A stretch of 64,000 bases of DNA from Microbacterium flavum. Lineage in GTDB: Bacteria > Actinomycetota > Actinomycetes > Actinomycetales > Microbacteriaceae. The notes under the pieces are model-generated. The model was given only the letters and a program-made list of their open reading frames with translations, had not been told where the DNA came from and did not search any database. The number at the start of each line of letters is the position of its first letter. The first letter of the stretch is position 1. The DNA lies in the NCBI RefSeq assembly GCF_018717645.1, contig NZ_JAFLHG010000001.1, forward strand, positions 1 through 64,000. The letters run 5' to 3'. Shown here piece by piece: positions 52,551 to 60,384 of this stretch. A program made the translations under genes and the position numbers.

Positions 52551-54701
52551 TCAGCGGCCTGAGACCAGCTCCAGCCCCGCACCCGCGAACTGGCGCAGCG
52601 TGGCATCCGGCAGGAAGGCGCGCGTGAGGGCGGCGGCGATCCGCGCGAGATCCGCCTCGTCGCGGTAGAGGAGGTACATCGTCTCGTACCGCGGGTTGAA
52701 CTTCTCCTTGAAGCGGTGCAGGGACGCGAAGCCGTAGACGGGCTCGAGCGCGGTGCCGAGGCGATCGGCGAGCGCCGCGATCACCCCGGCGTCCTCCGGA
52801 TAGTCGTGCGCGAGCGGGGCGCCGGAGAGCGAAAGGACACGAGCGCCCTCGTCGGAGAACTGCCGGGCGGAGGATCCGATGAGGAACTCCATCACCGACC
52901 CGAACCCGCCCTCGCGGCGCCGCATGAGATCGAGCGTCCAGCCGTCGATCCGACCGTCGGCGGCATACACCGGCAGCCACGAGAGGAACCCGTCGACGTC
53001 GCCGTCGGGCGAGATGGCCAGCGCCATGCGGACCTCGGGGTCTGCGGCCTCGGTGAGCGACCCGAGAGTGAAGCCCATCTCGGGCAGCCCCTTGTCTCCC
53101 ACCCACATCTCCGAGATCGCGCGGACCTGGGCCTGAACGCCCCAGGTCTCGTCCTTGAGGTGCGTCATGCGGAACGTGACGCCTTCGCGCGCGGCCTTGT
53201 TGATCGCGGTGCGGACGTTGTTCCACCGCTTGCCCGTGAACTGCAGCCCCTCGAGATCGACGATCGAGTCGTCCGCGACGACGAGGCTCCGCCACCCCTC
53301 GGGGAGCGCGGCGCGCGCTGCGTCGCCCGCGCTGAAGAAGGCGGGGACGAGGCCGGCGTGCTGAGCGGCGTCGACGAACTCGATGACCGACTGCGCCCGA
53401 CCCTCGGGGGGTCCGAGCGGGTCGGAGAGCGCCAGGGCGACCCCCGCATGACGCTGGTAGGCGACGACGCCCGTCGTCGTGCGCAGGTAGTCGTTGCCGT
53501 CCCACGTCGCCATCCAGGAGAGCGTGCCGCCCCCGCCCGCGCGCAGGAGCGCCTTCACGTCGTCGACGCTCGGCTGCGATCCGCCGAGAGGATGCCGCGG
53601 GCGCGCGCGGAAGGCGCCGCGGACGATGAGGAGGTAGGTGAGGTAGATGGCCCAGATGACGCCCGTGGCGAGCAGGAGGCCCACCGATCCGTCGTTCGCC
53701 ACATCGTCGACCTCGCTCCAGCCCAGGACGGCGAGGAAGAGGAGGACGAGCAGTGCGACGAAGAGGTTGAGCGAGGCGACGACGATGCTCACGACCCACG
53801 CCCAGCGGCGGCCGCGGCGCAGCCCGTTGGCCACCAGCAGCATGGCCACGGCGCTGACGAGCGTCGTGATCCACGGAGCATCCGCCTCGTCGACGACCGT
53901 CGCGCCGAACGGGCCGTAGGTCGGGACGATCTGCGTGACGATCGTCAGCGCGCCGAGCATCAGGGTGCCGACGAACACGATGAGCCGTTGCTCGCGCACG
54001 GTCGAGCGCTGCGGGCGCAGCGAGCGGTCGATCGAGAGGACCAGCAGCACGGCGAGAAGGTGTTCGAGGTCGTCGATCGACCCCCAGAACATCATGTTCA
54101 CGACGACGAAGGCGAGAATCACGAGCCAGCCGCGCAGGCGCCACGGCGAGGGCATCACGCTGATCGCGGCCGCGATGCAGGCGAAGAGTCCGCCGCTCGG
54201 GCCCACGTCCACCGACGCCGCCTCCTTCGCCGCCCACGCCCAATCGGGCGCGAGGCTCGTCGCGGCCCAGAGAAGGAACGCCGCCCCGAGGATGGCGAAG
54301 AACTGGCCGCCGAAGAAGTAGCTCAGGGCGATGCGCGTGCCGCGCTTCCACTCCAGGTAGGCCATGCCCCAGAAGCCCAGGATGATGATCGGGTAGGCCC
54401 ACGGGGTGTCGAGGAGGAAGGTCCCGGTCAGGGGCGTCCACCACCGGCCGCGCTCGAACGAGGGCAGACCGTACGCGATGTGCTCGTACAGGGGGTGCCC
54501 CGCGACCGGCCGCCAGAGCGCTCCCGTGATGAGGCCGGCGCCCAGCAGCACGCCGATGAGCAGCCACGTCGCGGGAACGCGGGACAGGACCGCCCGGACG
54601 AAGCGGAGCGAGCGCGCGCTGCGCGTGTTCCGGACGGCGTGCTCTGCGCCGTCTGCGCCGTCCGCGGCATCGGCGGATCGGAGTGCCCCGGTGTCGTTCA
54701 T
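52551..54701 (-). CDS. Rhomboid-like domain fused to DUF2156 domain
   Basis: A 716-residue membrane protein. The N-terminal half (about residues 30-340) has many transmembrane helices and carries the rhomboid pattern G-P-S-G (Ser169 in VDVGPSGGLFACIAA) and a His in a later helix (DDLEHLLAVLL, His214), the possible catalytic pair. The C-terminal half (about residues 385-700) is a DUF2156/LPG-synthetase C-terminal domain as in MprF, which transfers amino acids from tRNA to phospholipids. GAGGAGCGAGC precedes the ATG at 54699-54701. Activity of either domain is unproven. Confidence 0.82.
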   Translation of the reverse strand: MNDTGALRSADAADGADGAEHAVRNTRSARSLRFVRAVLSRVPATWLLIGVLLGAGLITGALWRPVAGHPLYEHIAYGLPSFERGRWWTPLTGTFLLDTPWAYPIIILGFWGMAYLEWKRGTRIALSYFFGGQFFAILGAAFLLWAATSLAPDWAWAAKEAASVDVGPSGGLFACIAAAISVMPSPWRLRGWLVILAFVVVNMMFWGSIDDLEHLLAVLLVLSIDRSLRPQRSTVREQRLIVFVGTLMLGALTIVTQIVPTYGPFGATVVDEADAPWITTLVSAVAMLLVANGLRRGRRWAWVVSIVVASLNLFVALLVLLFLAVLGWSEVDDVANDGSVGLLLATGVIWAIYLTYLLIVRGAFRARPRHPLGGSQPSVDDVKALLRAGGGGTLSWMATWDGNDYLRTTTGVVAYQRHAGVALALSDPLGPPEGRAQSVIEFVDAAQHAGLVPAFFSAGDAARAALPEGWRSLVVADDSIVDLEGLQFTGKRWNNVRTAINKAAREGVTFRMTHLKDETWGVQAQVRAISEMWVGDKGLPEMGFTLGSLTEAADPEVRMALAISPDGDVDGFLSWLPVYAADGRIDGWTLDLMRRREGGFGSVMEFLIGSSARQFSDEGARVLSLSGAPLAHDYPEDAGVIAALADRLGTALEPVYGFASLHRFKEKFNPRYETMYLLYRDEADLARIAAALTRAFLPDATLRQFAGAGLELVSGR

Positions 54702-54817
54702 GCTCGCTCCTCGTCGACGGGTATCTCCGACGATAGCGGCGCAGAGCACGGGGGCGCACGAACCCCTCGGCGCGATCGCGGTGCGGACCGCCGATCGACG
54801 CGTGAGACAATCCACGC

Positions 54818-55288
54818 GTGCAGTCAGGGGGGCCACAGCTCACACGGATCGGAATCGTCGACGATCATCCCGCCATCGTGATCGGGACCGCGGCGTTCCT
54901 GAACGCGCAGCGCGACCTCCGCGTCGTCGCCACCGGGTCGACGGTGCACCACCTCCTCCGCGACGCGCCCACCCTGGACGTCGTGCTCCTGGATCTCGTG
55001 CTGGCGGATGGATCGAGCCCCGCCACGAACCTCGCCTCGCTCGCGGGGACGAACGCCCGCGTCCTCGCCTACACCTCGGGGGACCGGCCCGCGCTGGTGC
55101 GGGATGCCGCCAGGGCCGGCGCCGCCGGGATGATCCGCAAGAGCGAGTCGCCCCGCGCCATCGTCGAGGCCGTGCGCGCGGTCCACCGCGGCGAGGTCTC
55201 GGCATCCGCCGACTGGGCACCGCGGCGGGTGGCGGTCAGCGAGGATCGCGACCCGGGCGCCGAACACCCCGGAGCTGATCGCCCCTAG
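54818..55288 (+). CDS. Truncated NarL-type response regulator receiver
   Basis: A 156-residue protein with a complete receiver domain: acidic pair in RIGIVDDHPAIVIGT, phosphoacceptor Asp in VVLLDLVLADGSS, Thr in VLAYTSGDR and Lys in GMIRKSE. A LuxR-type output domain should follow the linker near residue 135, but instead the frame runs into 20 unrelated, Asp/Pro-rich residues and stops. So the DNA-binding half is missing. A GACAAT box 6 nt before the GTG start suggests a leaderless message. Its 3' end overlaps the 3' end of the sugar porter gene by 4 nt. It may be a relic or a single-domain regulator. Confidence 0.75.
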   Translation: MQSGGPQLTRIGIVDDHPAIVIGTAAFLNAQRDLRVVATGSTVHHLLRDAPTLDVVLLDLVLADGSSPATNLASLAGTNARVLAYTSGDRPALVRDAARAGAAGMIRKSESPRAIVEAVRAVHRGEVSASADWAPRRVAVSEDRDPGAEHPGADRP

Positions 55289-56745
55289 GGCCGCCGCTTG
55301 GCTGGGCTGATGAACAGCGTCTCGGTCTTCTCGAGCTCCATTCCCTTGGTTTCGGGAATCTTGAACAGCACGTAGAAGAAGGAGAGCGCGGCGAACACGG
55401 CGTACATGCCGTAGGTGAGAGGGAGAGACCAGGCGGACATCGCAGGGAAGCTCACCGTGATGAGGAAGTTCGCGATCCACTGGGCGCCGGCTGCGACACC
55501 GAGCGCCTTGCCGCGGATGCGGCTCGGGAAGATCTCGCCCAGCAGCACCCAGACCAACGGGCCCCACGATGCTCCGAAGCCGATGACGAAGATGTTCGCC
55601 GCCACGAGCGCGATGGGGCCCCAGGGTGCGCCGAGCGTGACGGCGCCCTCGGCATCCGTGGTCGAGAACATGAACGAGATCGCCATGAGGCCGAGAGACA
55701 GCGCCATCATCACCGATCCGGTGAGGAGAATCGGCTTCCGACCGATGCGATCGACGAGGAGGATCGCGATGACAGTGACCATCACGTTCGTGATGCTCGT
55801 GACAACGCTGATGCTGAGTGACGCGCTCTCGGGGAATCCGACCGACTGCCACAGGGTCGTCGAGTAGTAGAAGATCACGTTGATGCCGACGAACTGCTGG
55901 AACATCGACAGGATGATGCCGACCCAGACGATGGCCTGCAGACCGAAGACAGGGCCACGCAGCGAGACTCCCTGGGTCTTCTTGTCCTCTTCGATCGCGT
56001 TCGTCAGCTCGTTCACTGTCTGGTCGAGGTCGGCGGGCGGCACGAGTCGCGAGAAGATCTCGCGCGCCTCGTCGGTGCGACCCTTGGCGATCAAGTACCT
56101 CGGCGACTCGGGAACGGTGAATGCCAGGACGCCGTAGACGGCAGCCGGGATCACGCCGATCAGGAACATCCAGCGCCACGCTTCCAACCCGAGCCACAGG
56201 GGGCTGGAGGCACTGCCGGCCGCCCACGCCAGAAGCGCGTCGCTGAGGAGGGCGGTGAAGATGCCGAGCGTTATCGCGAGCTGCTGCAGTGAAGCGAGTC
56301 CGCCGCGGATCTGCCGTGGAGCGATCTCGGCGATGTAGGCGGGTGCGACGACGGATGCGATCCCGATGCCGATGCCGCCGATCACGCGCCACAGAATGAG
56401 GTCCGGCACGCTGAAGGTCAGGGTCGAGCCGATCGAGCTGACGAAGAACATGACCGCGCCGAGGAACATGACCCGCAGGCGCCCCCACCGGTCTGACAGG
56501 TTGCCCGCGACGATCGCACCGACCGCGCAGCCGAGCAGTGCCACCGCAACAACGAAGCCCGTGACGATTTCGCTCAATTCGAAATGCCCGGCGATCGAGT
56601 CGACGGCGCCGTTGATAACCGACGAGTCGAAGCCGAAAAGGAAGCCGCCGACCGCAGCGGCGACCGACAATCCGGCCGCTCGGCGCCCGTACGGGCCTTT
56701 GAGAGTGAACGACCCGGTGGGGATCGAGGCGGGGACATCCGTCAT
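55285..56745 (-). CDS. MFS sugar porter (XylE/GalP/Glf type)
   Basis: A 486-residue, 12-helix sugar transporter. Signature motifs are all visible: GGFLFGFDSSVINGAVDSI in helix 1, NLSDRWGRLRVMFLG after helix 2, PESPRYLIAKGR before the middle loop, QFVGINVIFYYSTTLW in helix 7 and DRIGRKPILL after helix 8. These identify a proton- or facilitated hexose/xylose carrier. A TAGTGT box at 56753-56758 lies 7 nt before the ATG, so it is probably leaderless. It is wedged between the truncated response regulator and the integrative element. Confidence 0.92.
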   Translation of the reverse strand: MTDVPASIPTGSFTLKGPYGRRAAGLSVAAAVGGFLFGFDSSVINGAVDSIAGHFELSEIVTGFVVAVALLGCAVGAIVAGNLSDRWGRLRVMFLGAVMFFVSSIGSTLTFSVPDLILWRVIGGIGIGIASVVAPAYIAEIAPRQIRGGLASLQQLAITLGIFTALLSDALLAWAAGSASSPLWLGLEAWRWMFLIGVIPAAVYGVLAFTVPESPRYLIAKGRTDEAREIFSRLVPPADLDQTVNELTNAIEEDKKTQGVSLRGPVFGLQAIVWVGIILSMFQQFVGINVIFYYSTTLWQSVGFPESASLSISVVTSITNVMVTVIAILLVDRIGRKPILLTGSVMMALSLGLMAISFMFSTTDAEGAVTLGAPWGPIALVAANIFVIGFGASWGPLVWVLLGEIFPSRIRGKALGVAAGAQWIANFLITVSFPAMSAWSLPLTYGMYAVFAALSFFYVLFKIPETKGMELEKTETLFISPAKRRP

Positions 56746-56846
56746 GGCTGCAACACTACCCACGCTCAAGGCCCGACCACGAAGGTCATCACCTCGCGCG
56801 GCGATGTACGCACGCTGCGGGGTGCCCGCATCCACGAACACGACGA

Positions 56847-56876
56847 AGCCCCGGAGATCGTCGTGATTCCGGGGCT
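56847..56876. terminator. Hairpin next to the left att copy
   Basis: AGCCCCGGA (56847-56855) pairs with TCCGGGGCT (56868-56876), 9 bp perfect, followed by GTTT on the plus strand. It probably was the original terminator of tRNA-Met before the element inserted and separated the tRNA from it. Confidence 0.6.
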
Positions 56877-56879
56877 GTT

Positions 56880-56926
56880 TCTGTAGCGGGAGCGGGGCTT
56901 GAACCCGCGACCTCACGATTATGAGT
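56880..56926. repeat. Left attachment-site copy
   Basis: Forty-seven bp identical to 60273-60319, covering the tRNA-Met sequence from the anticodon loop to the 3' end plus four flanking bases. The 5' half of the tRNA is absent here, so it is an att core and not a tRNA gene. Confidence 0.9.
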
Positions 56927-56951
56927 GAGCACACCTGCACCCTGGCTGTGC

Positions 56952-57467
56952 CTACATGTTAAGGCCGATCGAACCCTCATCGGTACCGATCGCCACGGAT
57001 GTCAAACCGGCCCACAGGCTCAATTCCGGACCAAAAGCGGACCACCGAGAGCCGGAGCTTAGCCGTGCCATACCCCGGCTCGAAGGTATTGCAGCGAACA
57101 GGAGGAGGACACCGGCCGAGAAATGGAGCAGGAGAGGCAGGGGAGCGCTGTTCAGCAAGCAGTTTGGGGAGTGCTCGGAGATCGCGAACCCTGGGAAGCC
57201 AGCCGGCATTACAATCGCAGCGACTCCACAGCCGGCGGCGAGGGTGCAGATGAGAATCAGCTTCGGCAACCGCCTGCTGCTGAGGCGATCCACTAGGTCG
57301 ACAACCAGACCGGTTACGCCGAACGAGACCGCGAGGACCATCACCCAACCGAGGATGGTTGCCCGCCGAGGGCTGGATGCGGCGAGCTCAGCAGACAGGG
57401 CGCAGGCTTGCACTGCCGCGAAGGCACCTGCAACCCAACGACGGCGCCACAGACCCATGCCCACCAC
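56952..57467 (-). CDS. Hypothetical four-helix membrane protein in the element
   Basis: A 171-residue protein with about four hydrophobic segments, beginning MVGMGLWRRRWVAGAFAAVQ and including ATILGWVMVLAVSFGVTGLV, LILICTLAAGCGVAAIVMPA and LLLHFSAGVLLLFAAIPSS. I do not recognise the family. Codon use is less GC-biased than in the core genes, in line with recent transfer. GTG start at 57465-57467; an ATG three codons later is an alternative. It is the last gene of the cargo block, 176 nt after the previous one, with nothing recognised between them. A link to toxin immunity is possible but only by position. Confidence 0.6.
   Translation of the reverse strand: MVGMGLWRRRWVAGAFAAVQACALSAELAASSPRRATILGWVMVLAVSFGVTGLVVDLVDRLSSRRLPKLILICTLAAGCGVAAIVMPAGFPGFAISEHSPNCLLNSAPLPLLLHFSAGVLLLFAAIPSSRGMARLSSGSRWSAFGPELSLWAGLTSVAIGTDEGSIGLNM
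57028..57044. repeat. Left arm-type direct repeats
   Basis: GGACCA occurs at 57028-57033 and 57039-57044, 11 bp apart (one helical turn). The same pair in the same orientation and spacing occurs at 60177-60193, so both ends of the element share it, as integrase or excisionase arm sites do. Confidence 0.6.
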
Positions 57468-57643
57468 GGTGCGCTGCCTCGCTACTTCGGCGCGCCGCTA
57501 TATCCCGTTGTGGACGCCGCCCCACCGCTGTTCGAAACCACGCTCTGTATGGCAGCAACCGCCGCGTCAGCAGCTCATCGGCAGGTATCGTGACCGTACT
57601 CTTTCACCGCGAGCTTCGAGCCAGGATCGTGCCCGCTACCAGT

Positions 57644-58261
57644 TCACGGCGCACGTTTGACGGCTTGCACTTTATCTCGTAGCCGTGCCGCCAGTCGGTC
57701 GATATCGGTATCGGTCATCGGTCTGATGTTCCAACCACCGGGCTGGTTGGTCGACACCGTCACCGACTCCCCTCCAACCACGTCGATATAGAGGTCCGAA
57801 TACTCCCGCCCTCCGGAGACCTCCACTCGCTGCGCCCCAGCAATCTCAACGAGCGGCCACGAGAGCGTCGACAGAACATCACCACGGATCGTCGACAGCG
57901 TGAAGATCAGGTCGGAATCACTGATCGTCAACCACCCGCACCCTTCCGGAAAAGAGCGCTTCTCGCTAGAGGATTCGACCCGAGCGAACGTGCACAGCAG
58001 CTCACTCTCCCCAACGGCCGCTCGCCGCGCGACGCGATCAAGTAGGCCCCACCGGCGAAGACCGACTCTGAAGACAAGTGCCACGAGGATCGCACCCAGG
58101 AGGGGGTAGAACACGAGGTAGCCCACCTCCGCGCCGGCGACGAACGGCACGACGGCAACGAAGCAGGCGAATGCGATAGCCACCCCATAGTTCACGAGCC
58201 TGAGTCTGTTGTACCAGCGCAACCGGGGCGATAGCGCGTCGAAGCGGGCGGCGCCCTTCAA
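57644..58261 (-). CDS. Hypothetical membrane protein, possible immunity protein
   Basis: A 205-residue protein with two transmembrane helices at the N-terminus (YGVAIAFACFVAVVPFVAGA and VGYLVFYPLLGAILVALVF) and a soluble beta-rich C-terminal domain (GWLTISDSDLIFTLS, then REYSDLYIDVVGGESVTVST). No family is recognised; the soluble part resembles a PH-like fold by pattern only. The TTG start at 58259-58261 overlaps the stop codon of the 47-residue ORF (TTGA), so the two are translated together. Position directly after an Rhs tip is where immunity genes usually lie. Confidence 0.65.
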   Translation of the reverse strand: MKGAARFDALSPRLRWYNRLRLVNYGVAIAFACFVAVVPFVAGAEVGYLVFYPLLGAILVALVFRVGLRRWGLLDRVARRAAVGESELLCTFARVESSSEKRSFPEGCGWLTISDSDLIFTLSTIRGDVLSTLSWPLVEIAGAQRVEVSGGREYSDLYIDVVGGESVTVSTNQPGGWNIRPMTDTDIDRLAARLRDKVQAVKRAP

Positions 58262-58401
58262 GGGAGGACCGGCCGTCCATCACTCGACGCGAACAACCAG
58301 GCCACACCAGTATGCAACCAGAATATCGCTCCCGAGAGTGCGGGGGCCGCGATACTGATTCCTGCCCCGACTATCGCACCGGGTAGCTGGGCTAAGCACA
58401 T
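58258..58401 (-). CDS. Small membrane protein ORF (47 residues)
   Basis: A short frame too small for usual gene calling. ATG at 58399-58401 overlaps the Rhs stop codon (58392-58394), and the TGA stop at 58258-58260 overlaps the TTG start of the next gene. It encodes [20 protein letters not shown], then a second hydrophobic stretch [18 protein letters not shown] and a polar tail ending GRPVLP. The chained overlaps (10 nt and 4 nt) support real translation. No family is recognised; it could be a small immunity or leader peptide. Confidence is limited by size. Confidence 0.5.
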   Translation of the reverse strand: MCLAQLPGAIVGAGISIAAPALSGAIFWLHTGVAWLFASSDGRPVLP

Positions 58402-59034
58402 TTATCGAGCATGTGGTACACACAATCCGAGATTACGGCCACCACTCCGACCCACGTAGCTCCCATGCCGAACGCACCTGAGAGCGGTACTGTGACCACT
58501 GCAGTCGGCGGTGCCAACGCCGCGACGGCCAAGGAAACAATACTCAAGAAGCTCAGACCGAGCGACGCCCACTGAGAGATCGGCGCAACGAACTCGAATA
58601 CCCTCGATGTGACGGGCCGAGATTTTTCCGGAGCCGCGCCAGCTCTGGTTGCACCCACGATCTCGTCAGCGCTCCTCGAAAATGAGTTCGCGTTATAACC
58701 ACCCGCGTAATCATAGGCACCGAGGGGTCTCTTGCCACTCAAATCGTGGGTGTTGATGGGGTCCCCTGGCCAGACGTAGGCATTGGAGCCAGCCCCTTCG
58801 ATGGGGTCGATTTGGAGGAATCGAGCGAGGGCGGGTACGTAGAGGCGTGCGCCCATCTCAATCACGAGCGTTGATCCGGCGGATTCCGCGGGCTTGAAGG
58901 CGCCTTGGTGCCACTGCGTGTTCCCTGCGATCTGGGCGGTGTCGTCGGTTGCGGCGGTGCCGATCGCGTAGGTGGTCGTGTTGACGGGTTGCCCGAAGGG
59001 GTCCCACAGCAGCAGTGCACCCGAGGAGTGTCGC
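58392..59034 (-). pseudogene. Rhs/YD-repeat C-terminal tip (orphan toxin-like fragment)
   Basis: The 3' end of an Rhs-type gene. The core-end sequence is visible in one frame: [20 protein letters not shown], then [20 protein letters not shown] and [19 protein letters not shown], the conserved boundary of Rhs proteins. About 115 residues follow, with two hydrophobic helices ([20 protein letters not shown] and [20 protein letters not shown]) and end LDKCA. This is where variable toxin domains lie. The 5' part is missing; the frame joins an integrase fragment at 59022-59034. A GTG at 58865 could restart translation. Toxin activity is not established. Confidence 0.75.
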
Positions 59035-59864
59035 AGCCGTCCTGCGGAGCACGTGATGCGTGAGACGGTCGGGCTCGATGCCGGTGGCCCGTAGGGCCTC
59101 GATCAACTCCGAATCGCTCCGGAGGTGTCGGAAGGCACGTCGGAGGTTGCGGGGCGCGATCCACGTTCCCGCGCGACTCTGGAGAGCGGGAGCGATGGGC
59201 AAGCGATCCGTGAGGCTCTCCCTCGTCGAGCGCGCCTCGGCGAGGGCGGCGAGAACGAACCGCGGTGCCTCGATGATCCGCGCCTGGTCTCGGGACTTGA
59301 GTTCCGACTGTCGGACGACTCGCCAGACCTCATCGTCCACGAGGGTGCCGCTTACGGACACTCGTCCGGCTTCGAAGTCGACGTCGGCGTTGCGTAGGCC
59401 TAGAACCTCCCCCAGCCGCAGTCCGAGTCCGATTTGGACCTCGAACGCCCATCTCAGGTTGCCTGCGGTCGGGCCGCTGTCCGGGCGTATCCGCACCTCT
59501 CGTCGAAGGATCGCCTCGCGGAGGATCGCGACCTGGTCGACGGTGAGGGAGATCGGCATCGGCTTGCGCTGCCTGACGCGCCGGAGACCGAGAATTGGAT
59601 TGTGCGGGATGGCGCCGACCTCGGCCGCCAGTCCGAGTGCGCCCCTGAGCGCTACCCGCGCTTGGTTCTCAGCAGAGATCGATCGGACGTTTCGGATGAC
59701 GCCGAGGACTTCGCGCAGTCTTCCGGGGTGTCCGCGGTGGCAGACAAGCGATGCAGCGCACCGCCGGCGTCTCTGGTCCGAGCCCGACCGCGGAATCGGT
59801 CGCCGGACGGAGCGATCTGCACGGAACCGATTTCACCCGGTCTGATCGGTGTTCGACCCGCCAT
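59023..59864 (-). pseudogene. Tyrosine recombinase (integrase), degraded
   Basis: Remnant of a phage-type integrase. The N-terminus is in one frame (MAGRTPIRPGEIGSVQIAPS and the beta-rich GDRFRGRARTRD arm-binding segment), and after about 59740 the frame changes to the core: GRLREVLGVIRNVRSISAEN, then LGLRLGEVLGLRNADVDFE (first catalytic Arg) and [16 protein letters not shown] (H-x-x-R box). About 100 residues of the core-binding domain are missing at the frame change, and the terminal His/Trp and Tyr boxes are lost where Rhs sequence takes over at 59022-59034. It starts at 59862-59864, overlapping the excisionase stop. Confidence 0.82.
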
Positions 59865-60079
59865 CACGCGGCCTCGATCTCTTCGAGCCAGGCGTCGACG
59901 GCGCTCTGTCGGTACCGCACACGCTTACCCATGCGGGCGTACTTGGGACCGTAATCACGGTGTCGCCAGTCTTCGATCGTACGGACGGGGATCTGGAGGT
60001 ACTCGGCGAGTTCCTCCGTAGTCAGGAGTCGCGTGGGCGATCCGGTCGTCTCGGTGCGGTTCAGTGGTTGAGTGCTCAT
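59864..60079 (-). CDS. Excisionase-like MerR/HTH_17 protein
   Basis: A 71-residue DNA-binding protein. It reads LLTTEELAEYLQIPVRTIED followed by WRHRDYGPKYARMGKRVRYR, the helix-turn-helix with wing of excisionase/AlpA-type proteins, and ends with an acidic helix. ATG at 60077-60079 is the best start; the frame extends to 60238 but that part covers the arm repeats. It overlaps the integrase start by TGATG. Xis proteins bend att DNA and set excision direction; it is probably nonfunctional in mobility now, since the integrase is broken. Confidence 0.85.
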   Translation of the reverse strand: MSTQPLNRTETTGSPTRLLTTEELAEYLQIPVRTIEDWRHRDYGPKYARMGKRVRYRQSAVDAWLEEIEAA

Positions 60080-60176
60080 GTCCACCACATGCACGGCGCC
60101 GAGCGGAATGTGATCGGGATCACTCCGTGGCACCCGCGCCAGCTGTTCGGAAGAGACCCTTGGAGCGTCGAAAAGC

Positions 60177-60193
60177 GGACCATTTCCGGACCA
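60177..60193. repeat. Right arm-type direct repeats
   Basis: GGACCA at 60177-60182 and 60188-60193 with 11-bp spacing, preceded by AAAAGC as in the left copy. It lies about 80 bp inside the right att core and upstream of the excisionase gene. Confidence 0.6.
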
Positions 60194-60272
60194 CCGTGAA
60201 CGATCGGTCGGTCTAGCAGACATGAAGAACCCCCGCATCTACCGCGTGTTTACGCGAGTACGGGGGCTTTTC

Positions 60273-60319
60273 TCTGTAGCGGGAGCGGGGCTTGAACCCG
60301 CGACCTCACGATTATGAGT
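60273..60319. repeat. Right attachment-site copy inside tRNA-Met
   Basis: Identical 47-bp core, here part of the intact tRNA-Met (60277-60350). Integration restored the 3' half, as tyrosine recombinases targeting tRNA genes commonly do. Confidence 0.9.
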
Positions 60320-60350
60320 CGTGCGCTCTCACCAACTGAGCTACCCCGCC
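60277..60350 (-). tRNA. tRNA-Met (CAT)
   Basis: A 74-nt cloverleaf on the minus strand. The acceptor GGCGGGG pairs with TCCCGCT, the anticodon stem-loop CGACTCATAATCG gives anticodon CAT, and the T-arm reads GGGTTCAAGCCC. Sequence matches elongator tRNA-Met; an Ile tRNA with modified CAT cannot be fully excluded. Its 3' half is the att core of the adjacent element. A GC-rich hairpin with GGGGG/CCCCC at about 60229-60267 follows as a terminator. Confidence 0.92.
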
Positions 60351-60384
60351 GCAGAGCACACGCGGACATGTCCGGAATGCTCCG

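Larger units (their letters stand above)
56880..60319. mobile_element. Degenerate integrative element in tRNA-Met
   Basis: A 3.4-kb element bounded by a perfect 47-bp direct repeat of the tRNA-Met 3' half (56880-56926 and 60273-60319). Inside, on the minus strand from the tRNA side: excisionase-like gene, an integrase pseudogene, a fused Rhs C-terminal tip, a 47-residue membrane ORF, and two more membrane protein genes. The integrase lacks its last catalytic residues, so the element cannot move by itself. GC content is visibly lower than in neighbours over 57000-59000. Both ends carry paired GGACCA repeats 11 bp apart, likely arm-type sites. Confidence 0.85.

Noticed and set aside
56884-56925. 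A second tRNA-Met gene
   Set aside because: Only the 3' half is present, with no acceptor 5' strand or D-arm; it is the att copy of the element.
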